In this document: piece by piece, positions 41,222 to 54,330 of the stretch
Position numbering within the stretch: the first letter of the stretch is position 1
Layout of the letters: each line of letters begins with the position of its first letter
Assembly (NCBI GenBank): GCA_029298735.1
Contig: JANSLP010000092.1
Span: 1-64,000, forward strand
Direction of reading: 5' to 3'
Length of the DNA stretch: 64,000 nucleotides
DNA from: Ophiostoma sp. CBS 140.51
Lineage: Eukaryota > Ascomycota > Sordariomycetes > Ophiostomatales > Ophiostomataceae
Notes under the pieces: model-generated
The model's input: the letters and a program-made list of their open reading frames with translations, nothing else
Told to the model about the DNA's origin: nothing
Database searches by the model: none
Translations under genes and position numbers: made by a program

Positions 41222-42094
41222 AGAAAGAATAACGACAAAACTCTAAATATATATAAAAAAAAGAGATGAGGAAAGGGACCTATGATATCCAAAATATTCT
41301 TGCCATTTATCTTTCATTCTTGATTTGTCTCCAACACTCACTAGCTTTAGCGATGATTTTTCAGCTTCTTTTTTTATTATTTAACATTTCTTTTGTATCA
41401 GCAATCATTTTTATAAGATAGTCACGTCCGCATAATATTGTTATACAATATTCAAAATAAAAATAAAAATAAAAAGACCGAAATTCAAACCAATATTTAT
41501 TCAAAATATTTCAAAAGAGATGTGACACAAACTAAGTAGTAACAAATATGGGATATAAATTCAAAAAAAGTATCCGAGGTCCTCCCTAGGAAAACATACA
41601 ACATGAAAAACATAAACACATGAGACGAGATCGAGTCGTGTCTGAGTAAAAACAGTACCAAAAATGAGATCAAGACAAGAATGCCGTAAAACACCGGCAA
41701 GGATCAAAAGCAGTATCCAAGAAAACTGTATCATAGCCAAAGAAAATTCCAAAAAGCCTACCCTCCCACCCTTCCATTCGGTGTCCGTCCGAAAATAATA
41801 GCCAATAATAAGAATAAAAAAAAACCTGGCCAAGTGTGCCTCCAGTCCTGCAACTTTGGTTCCAGTGTTGATAGTCGAAAAATAGCAAATGATAACAATT
41901 GCAACTTGAGCGAGATGCGAATAAGACGAAAAAAAGTAAATAAAACAATGTAAAGGGTGACATTTTAGGGGGTATAACCGGCCAAGAACTGGCTGGGGGT
42001 GGATGTCAATGAGAATAAATGAAATGGTGAAGAAATGAAAATGGAACGATAAAAAAATAAATAAAAAAAATCAAATTTGTGACCGCAAGAACAC
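41222..42094. other. Convergent A/T-rich intergenic region
   Basis: 3' flanks of allantoinase (plus) and the Zn2Cys6 gene (minus). It is very A/T-rich with AAATAAAAATAAAAA runs around 41455-41475 and 42050-42070. Minus-strand frames in this interval are low complexity and are not supported. Confidence 0.6.
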
Positions 42095-44652
42095 TTAGAA
42101 CAGGTGCCGGATGTCGAGGCTGTTCGCAACGGCTTGCCAGTCCCACGCGCTCAAGAAGTCGCCAAGTTCAATCAGGCGCCACACCTCATTGAGCACTTCC
42201 TGCGCCTTGAATGTGTTGCGCAGACCAGTGTACCCGTGCACAACACGAATGGCGTTGCGGACACGCTCCTGCTCTTTGGGAGAGTAGCAAGATGTGCCAA
42301 TAATGACACACGGGACCAAGAGAAGCGCCTGTGTCGGATCACTTGGCAAAAAGCTCTCCAAAAGTGACAGAGACTCTTCGACAGCAACGCTGACACCCGG
42401 TTCGTGGTTCGATGGGCGCCGAATCGGCGGCGGCGATGACCGGATATCGTTGTCGTTCGATGACTTCTGACCAAACAAATCCGAAGTAGTGTTAAGGAAC
42501 GGGCGTCTTTCACCGGAAATACTTGGGTTGGCGATGGAGTGACGGCGGGGGTTGTTGAAGTGATTCTCCTGGGGAACCATGGCCTCCAGTCTCGGCGAGG
42601 GCGATGATGCACAGCTTGCGGCCGCAGAGTGGGGAGGCGTCTCGGTAATTGGGCCGCCGGTGCGGGAGTTGAACGATCTCGTCATCGACACAGACGAGTA
42701 GACAGACGTCGGCGGGCAAATTGTCGTCTTCAGGTACAACCATGCCATCTGCTTGTACAGCAGCGTAACGCGCTCACGGCTATCACCCACCGGCCACTCG
42801 GGCTTCCACTCGAGGATCTGGTCCTCAATGTCGGAGGCTCTGTATAGACTCTCGTAGTCCACCCGGGGGTCGGCATTGCATTCAATTCTGGCCCGGATGC
42901 GGTTGCGAATCGTCGTGATCTGGGAGAGATAACCAAACAGGCCGTCTGCTACTCCGATCAGGCGGGGACGCTGAATGGGCGCTGTTGGTGCCCAATCGTC
43001 CGTCACGAGGCGCTTGGCTGGCGGGCTCGGGTAGTAGACCAAATCGTCGGCAAAAATGTGGTAGTAGAAGATCTCCGCAATGAAGGCGTGGAAAGTATCG
43101 TCCTGAGGCGGATTGTTTTGGATCAGGTAGAGGAAAGCTTCGTAATGAAGGCGCTGGGTGCCACTGATGTCTCCTTCGGCTAGAGGCTCAAGAATAAGGC
43201 ACAGCATTTGTCCATACCGGGCGGCCAGGTTGTTGGTCATTTCGGGGTCGTCCATCTGGTCGGTTTGCATCCCTTCACGCAGCGTCTTGACTGCCTCGTT
43301 GTTGTGGAAGTTACCACGGCGGTGCAGTGAGTCGATGGAGATCCTGGCGTTCCGGCGTAAGATCTTGGCTCCGTATGGCGTGTCGTAGTCCAAGTGTCTG
43401 CTAGCAAGCGAAAGAAGAGAGTGCATCATGCCCTGGTGTCTAGTTGCGACAGGGACGAGCATATCACGGAAGGCATTGTGGTGTTCGCCTTCGACAGTGA
43501 AGACAGCGCTTAGATGGTCATTGTAATGTCTCCAGAAGACGCGGTCTTCAGCTGTCTCAAGACCGGTGAAGATTGGCTGCATGGTGATGACAGGAAGGCT
43601 CTGATTCTTCAGAAGCTCTGGATACAAAGGTAAGCGGCGGAATTGCAGAGATGGGAGAGGGGTGGCTTGAAATGGATCGAGATGCAAGAGATACATACCT
43701 TCTTCAGCCTTCTCTTTGCCGCTCTTCCAGATTTGCTTCTCCGGATAGCCCTCGCAAACGACGGCATTCTTTTCACAGTTCATGCCTATGACATGGATTG
43801 TCAATATTGAGGGTTCGAAAGGCATATATGCGCCACAAGGGAATCAAGGCTTCACTCACATCTTGGCTTGGCCTCGTCGCACTTCTTCTTGCGCTTTCTG
43901 CAAGTCACACAGCCGGTCTTTGACCGACCCTTTGCAATCTTTCCAGGGTTGGTGGGTGCCGTCGGCAAAATGCTCAGCTTCCGTGGGCGGCCTCTGGGAC
44001 GCTTGACTTTTGTGCTTGCATTAGGAGCCGTGTTGTCAGTAGGCTCGGGGTTGGCGGGTGCTTCTTCGAGGTCATCAAGGCGGAACGTGTCATCTTCCAT
44101 CGGCTCGAGCTTGGGAATAACGAGATCTTCGGTCATGTCCACATCCCATTGCATCTCGCTGGCAGTATCAATGTGGCCATGGACTGCGTCATCGTAATGA
44201 GAGTGATCGTTCATGTGGCTGTCGTGATGATCGCCATGGGCATGCGAATGGTCATGACCACTAGCGTAGACGTCTCTGGGCTCGGAGTTGGACGACGGCG
44301 AGGTCGAGTTTTCGAGCGTCGGGGAGGACAGTGACGTGGTGTTGTCCAGGGTAGGCGCCGACGACAGGCTGGTCGACGCCGTCAAAGGGTAGTGTTCGGC
44401 ATCGGAAACGGCACCGGGGATGTCAACGCCGATGCTGATAGGTGACAGCTGGCCCGCCGAGAAGTGCGAGGCTGCCGAGATTTCAGAAACGAGAGTAGAG
44501 CGGCTGCTGGAGCTGGAGTCTGCTCTGATCCATGTGGTGGTAGACCGCAAGACCACATCTGAGGCGAGGCGGTTGTCATCTGAATCCATGGCGTGAGAAT
44601 CCGACCAGGTCGAGTCGGCGTCGCCCGACATAACCGGCAAAGGTAGTTCCAT
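42095..44652 (-). CDS. Zn2Cys6 transcription factor with AT-hook and His-rich stretch
   Basis: Three exons, 44652-43860, 43785-43699 and 43617-42095, give 800 residues. The first intron (74 bp) falls inside the zinc cluster and splicing completes CVTCRKRKKKCDEAKPRC-MNCEKNAVVC (Cys248 to Cys276, spacing C2C6C6C2C6C). The second intron (81 bp, acceptor ATCCAG) joins KAEE-ELLKNQSLP. An AT-hook KRPRGRPRK lies at 217-225. Residues 133-160 hold 11 His in 28 positions (GHDHSHAHGDHHDSH). A fungal-specific transcription factor middle region follows (TGLETAEDRVFWRHYNDHL onward). It is a nuclear DNA-binding regulator, probably of CGG-containing sites. Its target is unknown; it is not next to the catabolic block. 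A 14.4 kb gene-free stretch lies upstream. Confidence 0.93.
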
Positions 44653-46700
44653 AGCTCGTCACTAACGACTGCATGCCAGTAGGGACGTGATAAAAAAAAG
44701 CTCGTGGGAAAACAAAATGTGGTTGTATCAAGACTTCAAATAGGAAACCAAGTTTGGAGGTGGATGAAAGGGAGGGGGGGGGGGTAGAGGAGAAATGAAG
44801 ACAAGGGCCCCAAGCCTGGATTGGAGGCGTCAAGAATAAAGAGAACAAGGAAAGGGGCGGGTGGAGGATAGAAATATCGTTCTTTGTCTTAGAACGGCGT
44901 GAGCGGGCTGGTGTGTCGATCAGATATCTTCACCTCTCAACCAAACTGAATATAGACAGGCTGACAGGCTAATGATTGTGCATGGAATGTGGAGAAAGCT
45001 GAGAGAAGTGGGATATGGCAATGGCAAGAGCTTAGATGGCGATGAGAGGGGCGCCTCTTTGGTCTGGCCTGTTTTTATGCAGCCAACTTAAAGAACGGGG
45101 AAAGTGGGAGGCAAGAGGGTGGGGAGGGCAGAAAGGGTATGATTTATGGCAGAACGCGGGGGGGAACAATGGTAGCACAGAACAGAGTCCTCTGTTTGTT
45201 GTAGAGACACAGGATTGTAATCGTACTGAGTAGGTTGGCCGAGGTGGCCGAGAAGGGCACCAACGGTGGATGGACGAGAAAAAAGAGGAAGAAAACGACG
45301 GCAACAGAGAAAATAAGAGTCTGTGAGACGGGGCAAGAGGGGATGGCGGCTGACGTTGAGAAGGCGGTGCGACGATCGGAGAAGGTGATTCTGTAAAGAC
45401 AAGCAAGCAAGAGAAATAACTTGTCCGACACGAGAACACACACCAGAAATGCACGCGAGAGATAGGTGTGGTATCCAGAGCCAAGAGCTGTCTGTCAATG
45501 GATGATGGTGGTGCCAGAGGAGGACAAAGCCAGTTCCCAGCCTTGCTTTTGGGGGCGAGAAAATCGAGAGCGGGAATTGGCGAGCGCAGCAGATGTAAGG
45601 CGACTTTGTTGACGCAGGGAAGCGTATGTCGTTTGGCAGGGAAGAGACTGACTTCTGGTTGTTTGTTGACTTTGGTTTTCTTTAAAGCAAGGGTGAGCCA
45701 GGCGATGCTAGTGGAACAGCGGCGGCTGACAATGGGTGAAGAACTGGCGCGGGAAAAATACGGAAGAGGTTCAGAGATGCTCAAGAGTACATTAGTTTGT
45801 CGAGAAAGGCAGACGGAGAGTCTGGGCAATGATATGTGTCGAAAATAAAGTGAGAATACGGATAGTGGTGGGAGAAAGGACTGTGATAGAAAAGCGAGAA
45901 GGGCTGAAGGCCAATGACTGAGCAGTGAAGCGAGGAGAGTCGACGTGGGTGGAAAGAAAAAAAAGGAAGCAGAAAACAGACAGCAAGGTCTGGAGGACGG
46001 GGAGAAAAGAAAAAAAAATATCGTGAGAGCTGGATTGTGGTCGGAAGAGGGCCTGGCTCGATGGAACAAACGTCTGGCGAGGGTCAGCGAGAACGCGGCG
46101 TCTCGGTTGCAATGACGCTCTCCGTCGGCTGTGTGAACTGAGAGAGAGAGGCCAAGGGTGAAAGTGGAGGTGTGTGCCGTAGGAGAGGGCGAGACAAGAG
46201 ACGAGGGCACACGCAGAGCGACAGGGAGGGAAAAAGGAGGGTGTGTAGGCAAGACAAGAGTGGAGCCAAGAGAACGAGGTGGTGTGGGGGAAGACGATTT
46301 GGGGAGAGCGCGACTGAAGACGAGGAGGAGAGGATGAGAGGACGACGAGAACAGAGGAAAAGAGACGGCCGGAAGCAGAGACGGGCTGTGCGGTGGTGTG
46401 GGTGTGATGCGAATGCGCAAGGCAATAAAATGGCTTGAAGCGAAGAATGAATGAGAAGAGGAAGCTGGTGAGAAGACGAGAAAATGGGAAGATGGGAAGA
46501 TGTTGATGTGAGTGGGGGGCTGCTGGGAGCAAAGGAGGGAAGGAGCGAGTGGGAGGAGGAGGGCCGGAGAGGAGAAATATACGGAGTAACTGGCTGGACA
46601 CACGGCAAGCCGCGAGTCTTAGAGAAGGAGCAATGGGCGCCCACGGAGTTACTCAGGACGAGAAGGAGCATAGGAGCAAATGAATAGAGTAGGATATTGC
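44653..46700. promoter_or_regulatory. Pyrimidine-rich upstream region of the Zn2Cys6 gene
   Basis: Over 2 kb the minus strand (sense for the regulator) is dominated by C and T, with few purines. This removes stop codons, which all contain purines, and leaves long spurious frames such as 45032-46603. The composition matches CT-rich fungal promoters and long 5' leaders. A poly-G run lies at 44772-44784 on the plus strand. Confidence 0.55.
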
Positions 46701-48940
46701 AGGTTGGCTGAGGACAGTGGCTGGCCGCGATCAGTGGGATGCAAAGGAACGCCAGGAAGGAGCTTCAGCAGAGAAGGCATCGGGGCAGCAGCCAACGAGG
46801 AAGGCTCCGGGTCGACTGACGACTAATAATTCGTGCAAATACATAACATGTAACAGCAGGCAGGTACAGATAGAAAGCAGGCACGACCGGAAACAACAGA
46901 GCAGGAGCGACCCGCAAGCAACAGCGAGAAACCGGGCAGAAAAGGAACAAGAGCAGATGGGACATGGGAAAATGCAAAAAGGAGGCAAGAGCGACCAGGG
47001 TCGGGCTTGGCTGCATGGCCCAAGTCGCATCTCGCAGGTTGTGCTCTCAAGCTAGCGGCAGGTGCATTGGGGGTGGAGGAGGGGGTGATTGCCCTTTTTT
47101 GTCTGTGAGCTGACGCGCAGAACGGCCTGCGTCTCATTGAGAAAAGTTACATCCCCCCGGGTCAATATTATGGAGCAAGCCGTGCGATACTGTGAAAATA
47201 GAAAACCAGAGCTCGACAGAAGTGGCATGTCCTGACAATGGCCCTGGCCTGGACTTCCAGCAGGCGGCTTTGCGGCCCATGCAGAGTCGGACTGAGCTCC
47301 GTATTCGTATGCCCAGAGTGAGGATGCCGACGATGTGCCTCGCGCCTGCCCGTTCTGAATGTTCTGGCCTCGCTCTTTCCTTCTCTTCCTTTGTCTGTGT
47401 TCGCAAACAGCAGTCGCAGTATGCTTCTTTGTTTAGCAAGTGCAGCCACACACCACACTGCTAACTAGCTTCTATCAAACTTCGCGACTGACACGGTCGC
47501 TGTTTCCGACCATGGCGTGGCCCGACCCCTAGCCGGCAGGCTATTCGGCCCAACAGTCGAATGTCGTGGGTCGTGGGCCGTTCCTTCCTTTCCTAGCTCT
47601 GAAGATGGGCGCCATGGGGCGCTATTGCTCTTGGTGCCCGCTACTGCCCAGTACTGGCCTCGCCCCCAAGTGACGATTTTCCCATGACTTCCGTGCACGT
47701 CCACACGCGTATTGTGTTTACCCATTATGCTATGTACCCCGTGTGCTCCGTACCTCCTTCCGTCTTCACAACCTTCGCCGGTGACTTCCCAATTCTGTCC
47801 AACTTGAATCTTGGGCCACTGTTATGTTGTTTTCCTTATCCCTATCTCCAGTTGTCTTCTCAACTTCGAATCTCTCTCCGCAATCATCACGAACGATCAT
47901 CGACCCCTTTTGTCTCTCAAACACCGAGGCATTCCCACTCAGCAACGTTTCTGTCAACGGCGCCCCTTGCTCCCCATCACGAACTCCGCTCTACGAACAA
48001 TCGGTCTCCCTGCATCTGAACTGTTTTCCATTTTTTAAGACTCGTACGTCTTCTGTGCATATTTCCACTTGCTGTTTCCAGTCTACCCGCACGCTGCGTT
48101 CTAACTAATCATCACTAGCCGCTGTTGATTTGCTTGCCCGACGCCTCTGTAAGCTTTGCCTAACCGGGATGAGGCCCTGTGCAATTCAAACAACCAACCG
48201 CCAACAACCCACAAAAAGCACGAAACGAGTGTGGTGGCAGGGGCAGCAGGGGCACCAAGGTGTATCGATACGTGCACGCGGGTGCCGGCCTGGGGTCTCA
48301 ACGGGAAGCACGCTGCAGAGAGAGGGATTGCTGCTCAGGGGTCGCCCAATGGGCCAGGTAGGGGACAAGAGGGGACAGAAGGGGACCCGCCTCGAGCACA
48401 GAAAATGCCAAATCTGTTGCAGAAACAGGGAGGCCCATCGATTTCACGGACATTTTCCACTGGACTACGGTGGGTTTCCTACTCGCACTAGGAACAAATG
48501 GTGAAAAGGCAAAATGGCAGAATCTGTGCTCTTCTCAAATGCACGACAGAAACCGCCTACAAGTCCCCACAGTGGACGTGCTGCCCATGTCCCATCAACG
48601 CTATCACCAGCCTTGAGAAATATGTTTCAGTGGACATCGTCATGCTGAGATACGGCACGGAGTATTGCCGGCGAGATTCGTGAACATCACGGCCCCGGGT
48701 GAGTGTCGCCGAGGGACCCTAGTTGAGCTTATCGTATTTCGTACAGAAGGCAGTGCTTTTTCGTTCTGTGGCCTTGCAAAATTGATACTGTGTAAAATAG
48801 TGACCCGATATTTACATCACAAACGCCCTCATGGCAAGCTGTCAACGCAAGCCAGTCAAAGGATAAAAAATCTTGCCATGTTTGATTTTTGATTGGCAAA
48901 TGAGAAAGCCACTCACCAGCTTTGAAAGAAAAACCAAATG

Positions 48941-48955
48941 GTGTGTCCGACACAC
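48941..48955. promoter_or_regulatory. Palindrome GTGTGTC-C-GACACAC
   Basis: Perfect seven-base inverted arms around a single C, within the gene-free region 4.3 kb upstream of the Zn2Cys6 gene. It could be a dimeric protein site. No function is shown. Confidence 0.3.
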
Positions 48956-51900
48956 TAGGAGGATTACAACAAGCGGGAAACGGTCGAACAGCATGGTCAA
49001 TGCAGTGTAACTCGAGACTGGTCACCTCCAAGCATTGCATTTCAGACAACAGACAACGGACAACAGACAAGTATCCCATTGACACCTGGTCCTCCTTGGG
49101 TAACGGTGAGTCCAACAGGAAACATTTTATGTTGTCGATGAGCCGGTGAGTTTTTTTTTACTTTGTTGCAAAATGTCCGACCGTGCAACCTCGAAGAGCT
49201 CCAATGCCCTACCGGGAACTCTACAGCACATCTCAAGACACCACGGCCTGGTCAAAGCAGAGCCAGCCAGGCCCCCTTGAGAGTTAACCCGCTCTCTGCT
49301 CATTCCGACGGCATCTATCGAGAGAGGAAAACCCTTTTTGAAACAGAGAGATAAGGCTTTGCTTAAGATCAAGTTGTTGATACTGCCTCTGTCCCACCAC
49401 GAGGCCGGGGCACAATTTTGACCCGCCATTGTCGAGACCGGGACGGGCCAGGGAGCATGAAGAATAGTTACCCAGTGCTCTCCATGTATCCTCGTGTATC
49501 TCGCCGGCACTGAATTGCACGGCTCTGAGTTCGTCTCAACGCTGACACCGTGCCATCGAGAACTGATTCCTTGTCCACTACAGATTACGACGCGTGCATA
49601 CATAATGCCAGGCCGGTTCAAAAGACGCCGACACGCCACGCACATGCAGAATAGAAGGTATCGAGAAGACGAGAAAGAAACGAAAGGCTCTTCAGGGCCT
49701 CTTTCCATCCAACAGGTAAGATCAAACCTTGCATCTGTTCTGCACAAAACAGCCTAAAATGCACCGAGGAACCTGCCAAACATCACAGCGCCACTACACC
49801 ACCTCGACCACTAAGTGCGCAATAATACGACCTTGCTGACAGGCTCCCTACCACCCATACGAACGCAGAAAATTGTCGCACTTATTACGACTCAACTGCT
49901 CCGCATGTTCCGTGCCTTCATCATATATCATTTCTGCAAGAGACCAAAAACGATGGGCGTCTTGCATGAGACAGCAGCTCCGAACGTGCCCTGGCTTTCT
50001 TTGCAACACCACATTGACTCGGCTGTTTCGTGACGACGGTGTTGTTTTGCGTGAGCTGTATCTAGAAAGCCAGCACGATTGGGTTATTCTTGACAAGAGC
50101 ATCTACAAATATTACAACGCAAGCCTGCCTTTACTGCTACCTCCGTCTTCGGCCTCCTCGCGTTCGCCTGTGGTGGTTGCCTGCTGCATCGGCAAGCCAG
50201 TCTGCGTCGACTGGCAAAGGCCAGCCTCGTCCATCTTCCAATGGAAAGCCAAAAAGCCTATTCCGACTTGCTGTTGGCTGCCCTGGAAAAAGTCATTCGT
50301 CTGCACGTCCTTTGCACACAAATTGCAACAAACACATTCCACGTGCTCCTTTTTCTTGAGGATAGCTTGCCGCATTCGAACAGTTCCAGCATGTATTCTA
50401 GAAACGGAGCTCAAGCACAAGGCTCCCGTTTTATTCCAGATGCCGGTTGCCTTGCATCGTTGATGTTTGTCGAGCCATGGACCTGGCATGGTGAGAGAGA
50501 GGACCTGGCCGTCCGCCTCTTGTGTCTGACCTATTACGAGTATCCTTCGGGTCGACGGGCTGGGCCTAGCATCGATTTCCAATGTTCCCTTCCGAGCGTG
50601 GGGGTACAGGCAAAATTGGACTTTGTCCATTTCCCCCTCACGCTCCCAGATCCTTCTCCTTTCCTTAGCTTCAAAGTCTCCTGCATGTCAGTCGACAAGG
50701 TCAGCAAGGTCGCAGTCTGGTCCATGCGAAGAAACGGACGGCGTCGTCGACTTTTGGGATGTTCAGCTGCACTGGCCATTCAGACGCGAACCAGGAAATC
50801 AATGTTCAGCCACCGAGAATTTTTCCATCCACACATCGCGTGCGCCATTCAAAGCAATACAAGGTCGCAGATGTTGTTCCATACCTCCTCCATACCCCAC
50901 ACGCGCAGTCTGGTCCTCGCCTGTCAAAGGACGGGCGGGAAAGAATGGAGAAGAGAGCATTGCTGTTTTCTTATTCTTCCTGTTCATTCTTGCAGCTGTG
51001 CAAAGAGCCCAAGCTGCAGCCAGATGCAATCAAGGGCGGGGAAGCGTCGCCGAGACGGGTCACCTAAAGAGAACCTGGCCAACAGCAGTGCCAGGAAGTT
51101 GCTGGACGCCATCGTTAACTTTCATTGATCTGCGCCTGGATGCTACGGTGCTACGGCTATGCATCCTTCCCACCCTGCATCAAGACCCCCTTCTGAGGCT
51201 TTTTTCTTCTTCTCCGTTTCTTTGTTCCTTCGCAATCGTGCTTCCCCCTTTCACTCCTGTCTTTGCCCAATTTTTCCATTTGTTTCTGCAACTGTTCCTA
51301 CGTCGTACTGTGCTCACAAAACAACTTCAGGGTCGTCCTACTTGCACAGCACTTCTCACGAACCATCCAACAGCCCATCTCACCAGTTCCGTGAGGGAAT
51401 GCATCGGGGGGGAAACGCTCCAACGTCCCAAGGAAGCTCAGCAAGGCTAGCGAATACAGCCGGCGAGCAGAGGTGGGGTCTCTTTTGCAAAAGAAGGGTC
51501 CGATGCGAGCGGTCTCACGAGCAGCTTGATCTTGATGCCATCGCCGCTAATTTTTCTACTTTGTCACTTACACCGCACCGCTAACAAACAAGGTAATTGA
51601 CTGAAGCCTCGTGCCGGGTGAGAAAACAAGAACCTTGATTTTGTCACTGACGATGGATATTTATTCTCGACAGATGTTCCAGTTGCTTCATGATCCGTTT
51701 TCTTCAAAATGGTTGAGTTGCTAATGTGTTGTGAGGTAGATTTTGGCATTTGGTGCTGCTTTTGCTCGAATTTATCCCTCCCCGCCCCCCAATTTCTTTG
51801 GCCGGGCCACGGCCTCCGTCGGTTTACCAGAACGGGAATCCCAGTCCAACAGCCTGGAACACAATCTGACAGGGAAAACACGGACGAGTTCAAGGTGCTG

Positions 51901-54296
51901 TCTGAGAGGCGACGGAATACTGAACAGAAGTGCAGGAGCATCATTTTAGCGTTCAATGTGTGCCCTTTTCCTCCATCCCTCTTCGGCACAGATGGACCAG
52001 GCAAACCCCTGCACACAGCCAGCCACTCACAGACCACAACTTACAAGCCTCCTTGTCCAACATCATATTGATGCAACCATTTCCGGGTCGGTTTCGCCTG
52101 AAAGAATGGTAAGTGTCTGGGGCAACGTACGAACGAGAGGGTGTGTGCCAATTCCCACGCACAGCAAATTCGCACTCGAGGTCGTTCAGAGGCCATTCCA
52201 CCAGGCATCTTGACGACTATATGTCATGATAATATCGACCGCATCTGAGGCAAAGCAAGCGAGTTTGTGTTCTTGCCTTTGCGAATGAAGCAAATATTGC
52301 CTTGCTGCTGGGCCCTTCATAACAACATACCCAACCTCATCAGACTGCTTCGCAATCACGATGCAAGCTCCCGCGTTTCGGTGGTTCGGCTTGTGACAAC
52401 AGATAGTAACAACAGGAGAGACAAAAAGACAGAAACGGAAGCAAAGGCCGCACCAAAGGCGGCCCGCCCTTGCTTTTTGAGCGGGGACTCTTCGTTGCAT
52501 CGTCACTTTGAAAGCCGCTTTCCCACAACCACGAATCCACGAAATTTGATTCTCAACAGCAAGTGCGAGCAAACGAGACGACTCTAGCACGGCCGTCTGA
52601 CCAGCTCGGCGCTTCGGGATTCGCTGTCGACGCTTTTCCTTTGTCTCTTTTCTCTCTGGCGTTGTCCATTGCCTTTGCTCTCGCTTTTAGAAAGTGACCT
52701 GCACGTCTCTGGTGTATTTGCCTTTACCTTTGCATATGCACACGCGCACGTATCAGTTTTGCTTGGATTGGCCTGTTTTCAAACTGCCAGCAATGCACAA
52801 GGCGTGGCAATCTGATTTTCGATGCACGTTTCATTTCTTTCCCTTTTGCAACGACAACAATATCACGCAAAACATAGGTCAGAGAAAAGAACCCAGAATG
52901 AAAAAGAAAACGAAACACACGACGCGGAGCATTACGGAGTACTCCGGGAATACAGGACAAGAACAAGTTGCATGCGGCGTGTGTGTGCGCGCCCTGTCGT
53001 TTCTGTTTTCTGCGTCATTTGGCCTGAATGATTCACTTTTTGTTGACATGGGTGGTTCGCCATCCCGACACAATTGTGTGGACCACAGTTGCTTGTCTTT
53101 TGTGTCTGTCTTCTTGTCTTTCCTTGTCCTCTGTGCAACGCGGAACTTTTTTTCTTTCCCCCAAACTCTATGCTTTGCATGCTGTGCGACGACACCCAAG
53201 AACACACACAAGAACCAAAATCACAAGAAATCAACGACGTCACCCACAACGGCTATACAAAGGATCAGTTTGCCCTTTGCGAATCCGTTGTTCTGCGAGA
53301 AACTGACTTGCAATTCACGCAGACACTCTTCGTCCCTCGCTTCTCCTCTGTCACCTCTGGCGTCCACCTCCCCTTCCGATACGGAACCAATAACTTGTTC
53401 CTATTAACACTTTTTCTTTCACCGCCTTGTCATATAACAGACAAGGGCTGCAAAGTGAAGGAAAGTTTGTGCCGCCCGAAATCCCTACTTTGTCCAGGGC
53501 ACGTTTCGTTTGACCGGCCGTCACACATTGTCCACTGTCGCGGTTTTGTTCTGTCGTGTCGTACTCCGTTTCCACACAGTACAACGACTTCTGCTCCGTG
53601 CTTTCTCTTCTGCAGCTCTTTCATGGCCTGGTCTTGGGTGCAGAGGTGACCCCCGCACTACGGGAGAAAGTTGGTGTCGATGCTGGTTTGTGGGTACGTA
53701 AGAGCCTTGACCACTCCGTCCTCTTTTTGCTTTTTCTCATTTTCTCTCTTCTTTTCCTCCCCCAGATACGCCTCGCCCCATCTTCCCCAAGCATCTCAAT
53801 AGCGCGGCACCTCCTCAATGGACCTGGTAAATGAGGACGTTGCTTTTTCCTGTCCCTCCGTTTGGGCGTCCCTGCACTTGTACCTGTGCCTGTTCCTTTC
53901 ATTGTTTCTTTTTTCTTTCCACGGAGTACCTGTTCTTCCTTTCTCTGTTCTTTCCGTTTGTTCTGCGATCTTACTGGGCCTTCTCCGCTTCCCAACTTTT
54001 GCTTTAGCGTGCAGGAAGCCAGGGCCACTTAGCGAACGAGGTTTTGTCTCCTTGTGTGAATGAACGAATCCACCGCTGACGCCCGGTGATGAAAAGAGGA
54101 AAGGAAAACGAGGCGCCAAAAGCAATGCACGTCCTTTCCCACTGTTCTCCATCTTGCAAGGATGATTCTCTCAACATCCTTGCCACTGTTGTTCCCAGGT
54201 CTTGTGCTGAATTTCTCCTTTTGGGAAAGCTTCTCTTTTACATTTTTCTTTTCTTCTCTCAAGCCTGGCTCCTGGTCCATCGCGTCCCGATGCGAG

Positions 54297-54330
54297 GTGC
54301 AGTGTGCAGTGTGCAGAGTGCAGAGTGCAG
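54297..54330. repeat. Tandem 7-bp repeat GTGCAG(T/A), nearly five copies
   Basis: GTGCAGT, GTGCAGT, GTGCAGA, GTGCAGA, GTGCAG in a row. A short minisatellite in gene-free DNA. Confidence 0.85.

Noticed and set aside
32407..44652. Including VMA12, COQ1, allantoinase and the Zn2Cys6 gene in the catabolic cluster
   Set aside because: VMA12, COQ1 and allantoinase are housekeeping or nitrogen-recycling genes, and the regulator is 15 kb or more from the block; nothing in the sequence links them.
45032..46603. 523-codon open frame on the minus strand
   Set aside because: The composition is extremely rich in Ser, Pro, Leu and Phe, as expected from a pyrimidine-rich strand that cannot form stop codons; other frames of the same strand are also open, and no domain is visible.
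50241..51450. Overlapping 295- and 275-codon plus-strand frames in the gene-free stretch
   Set aside because: Several frames are open over the same bases, with scattered Cys, Ser and His, random codon use and no motif, so I regard them as chance.
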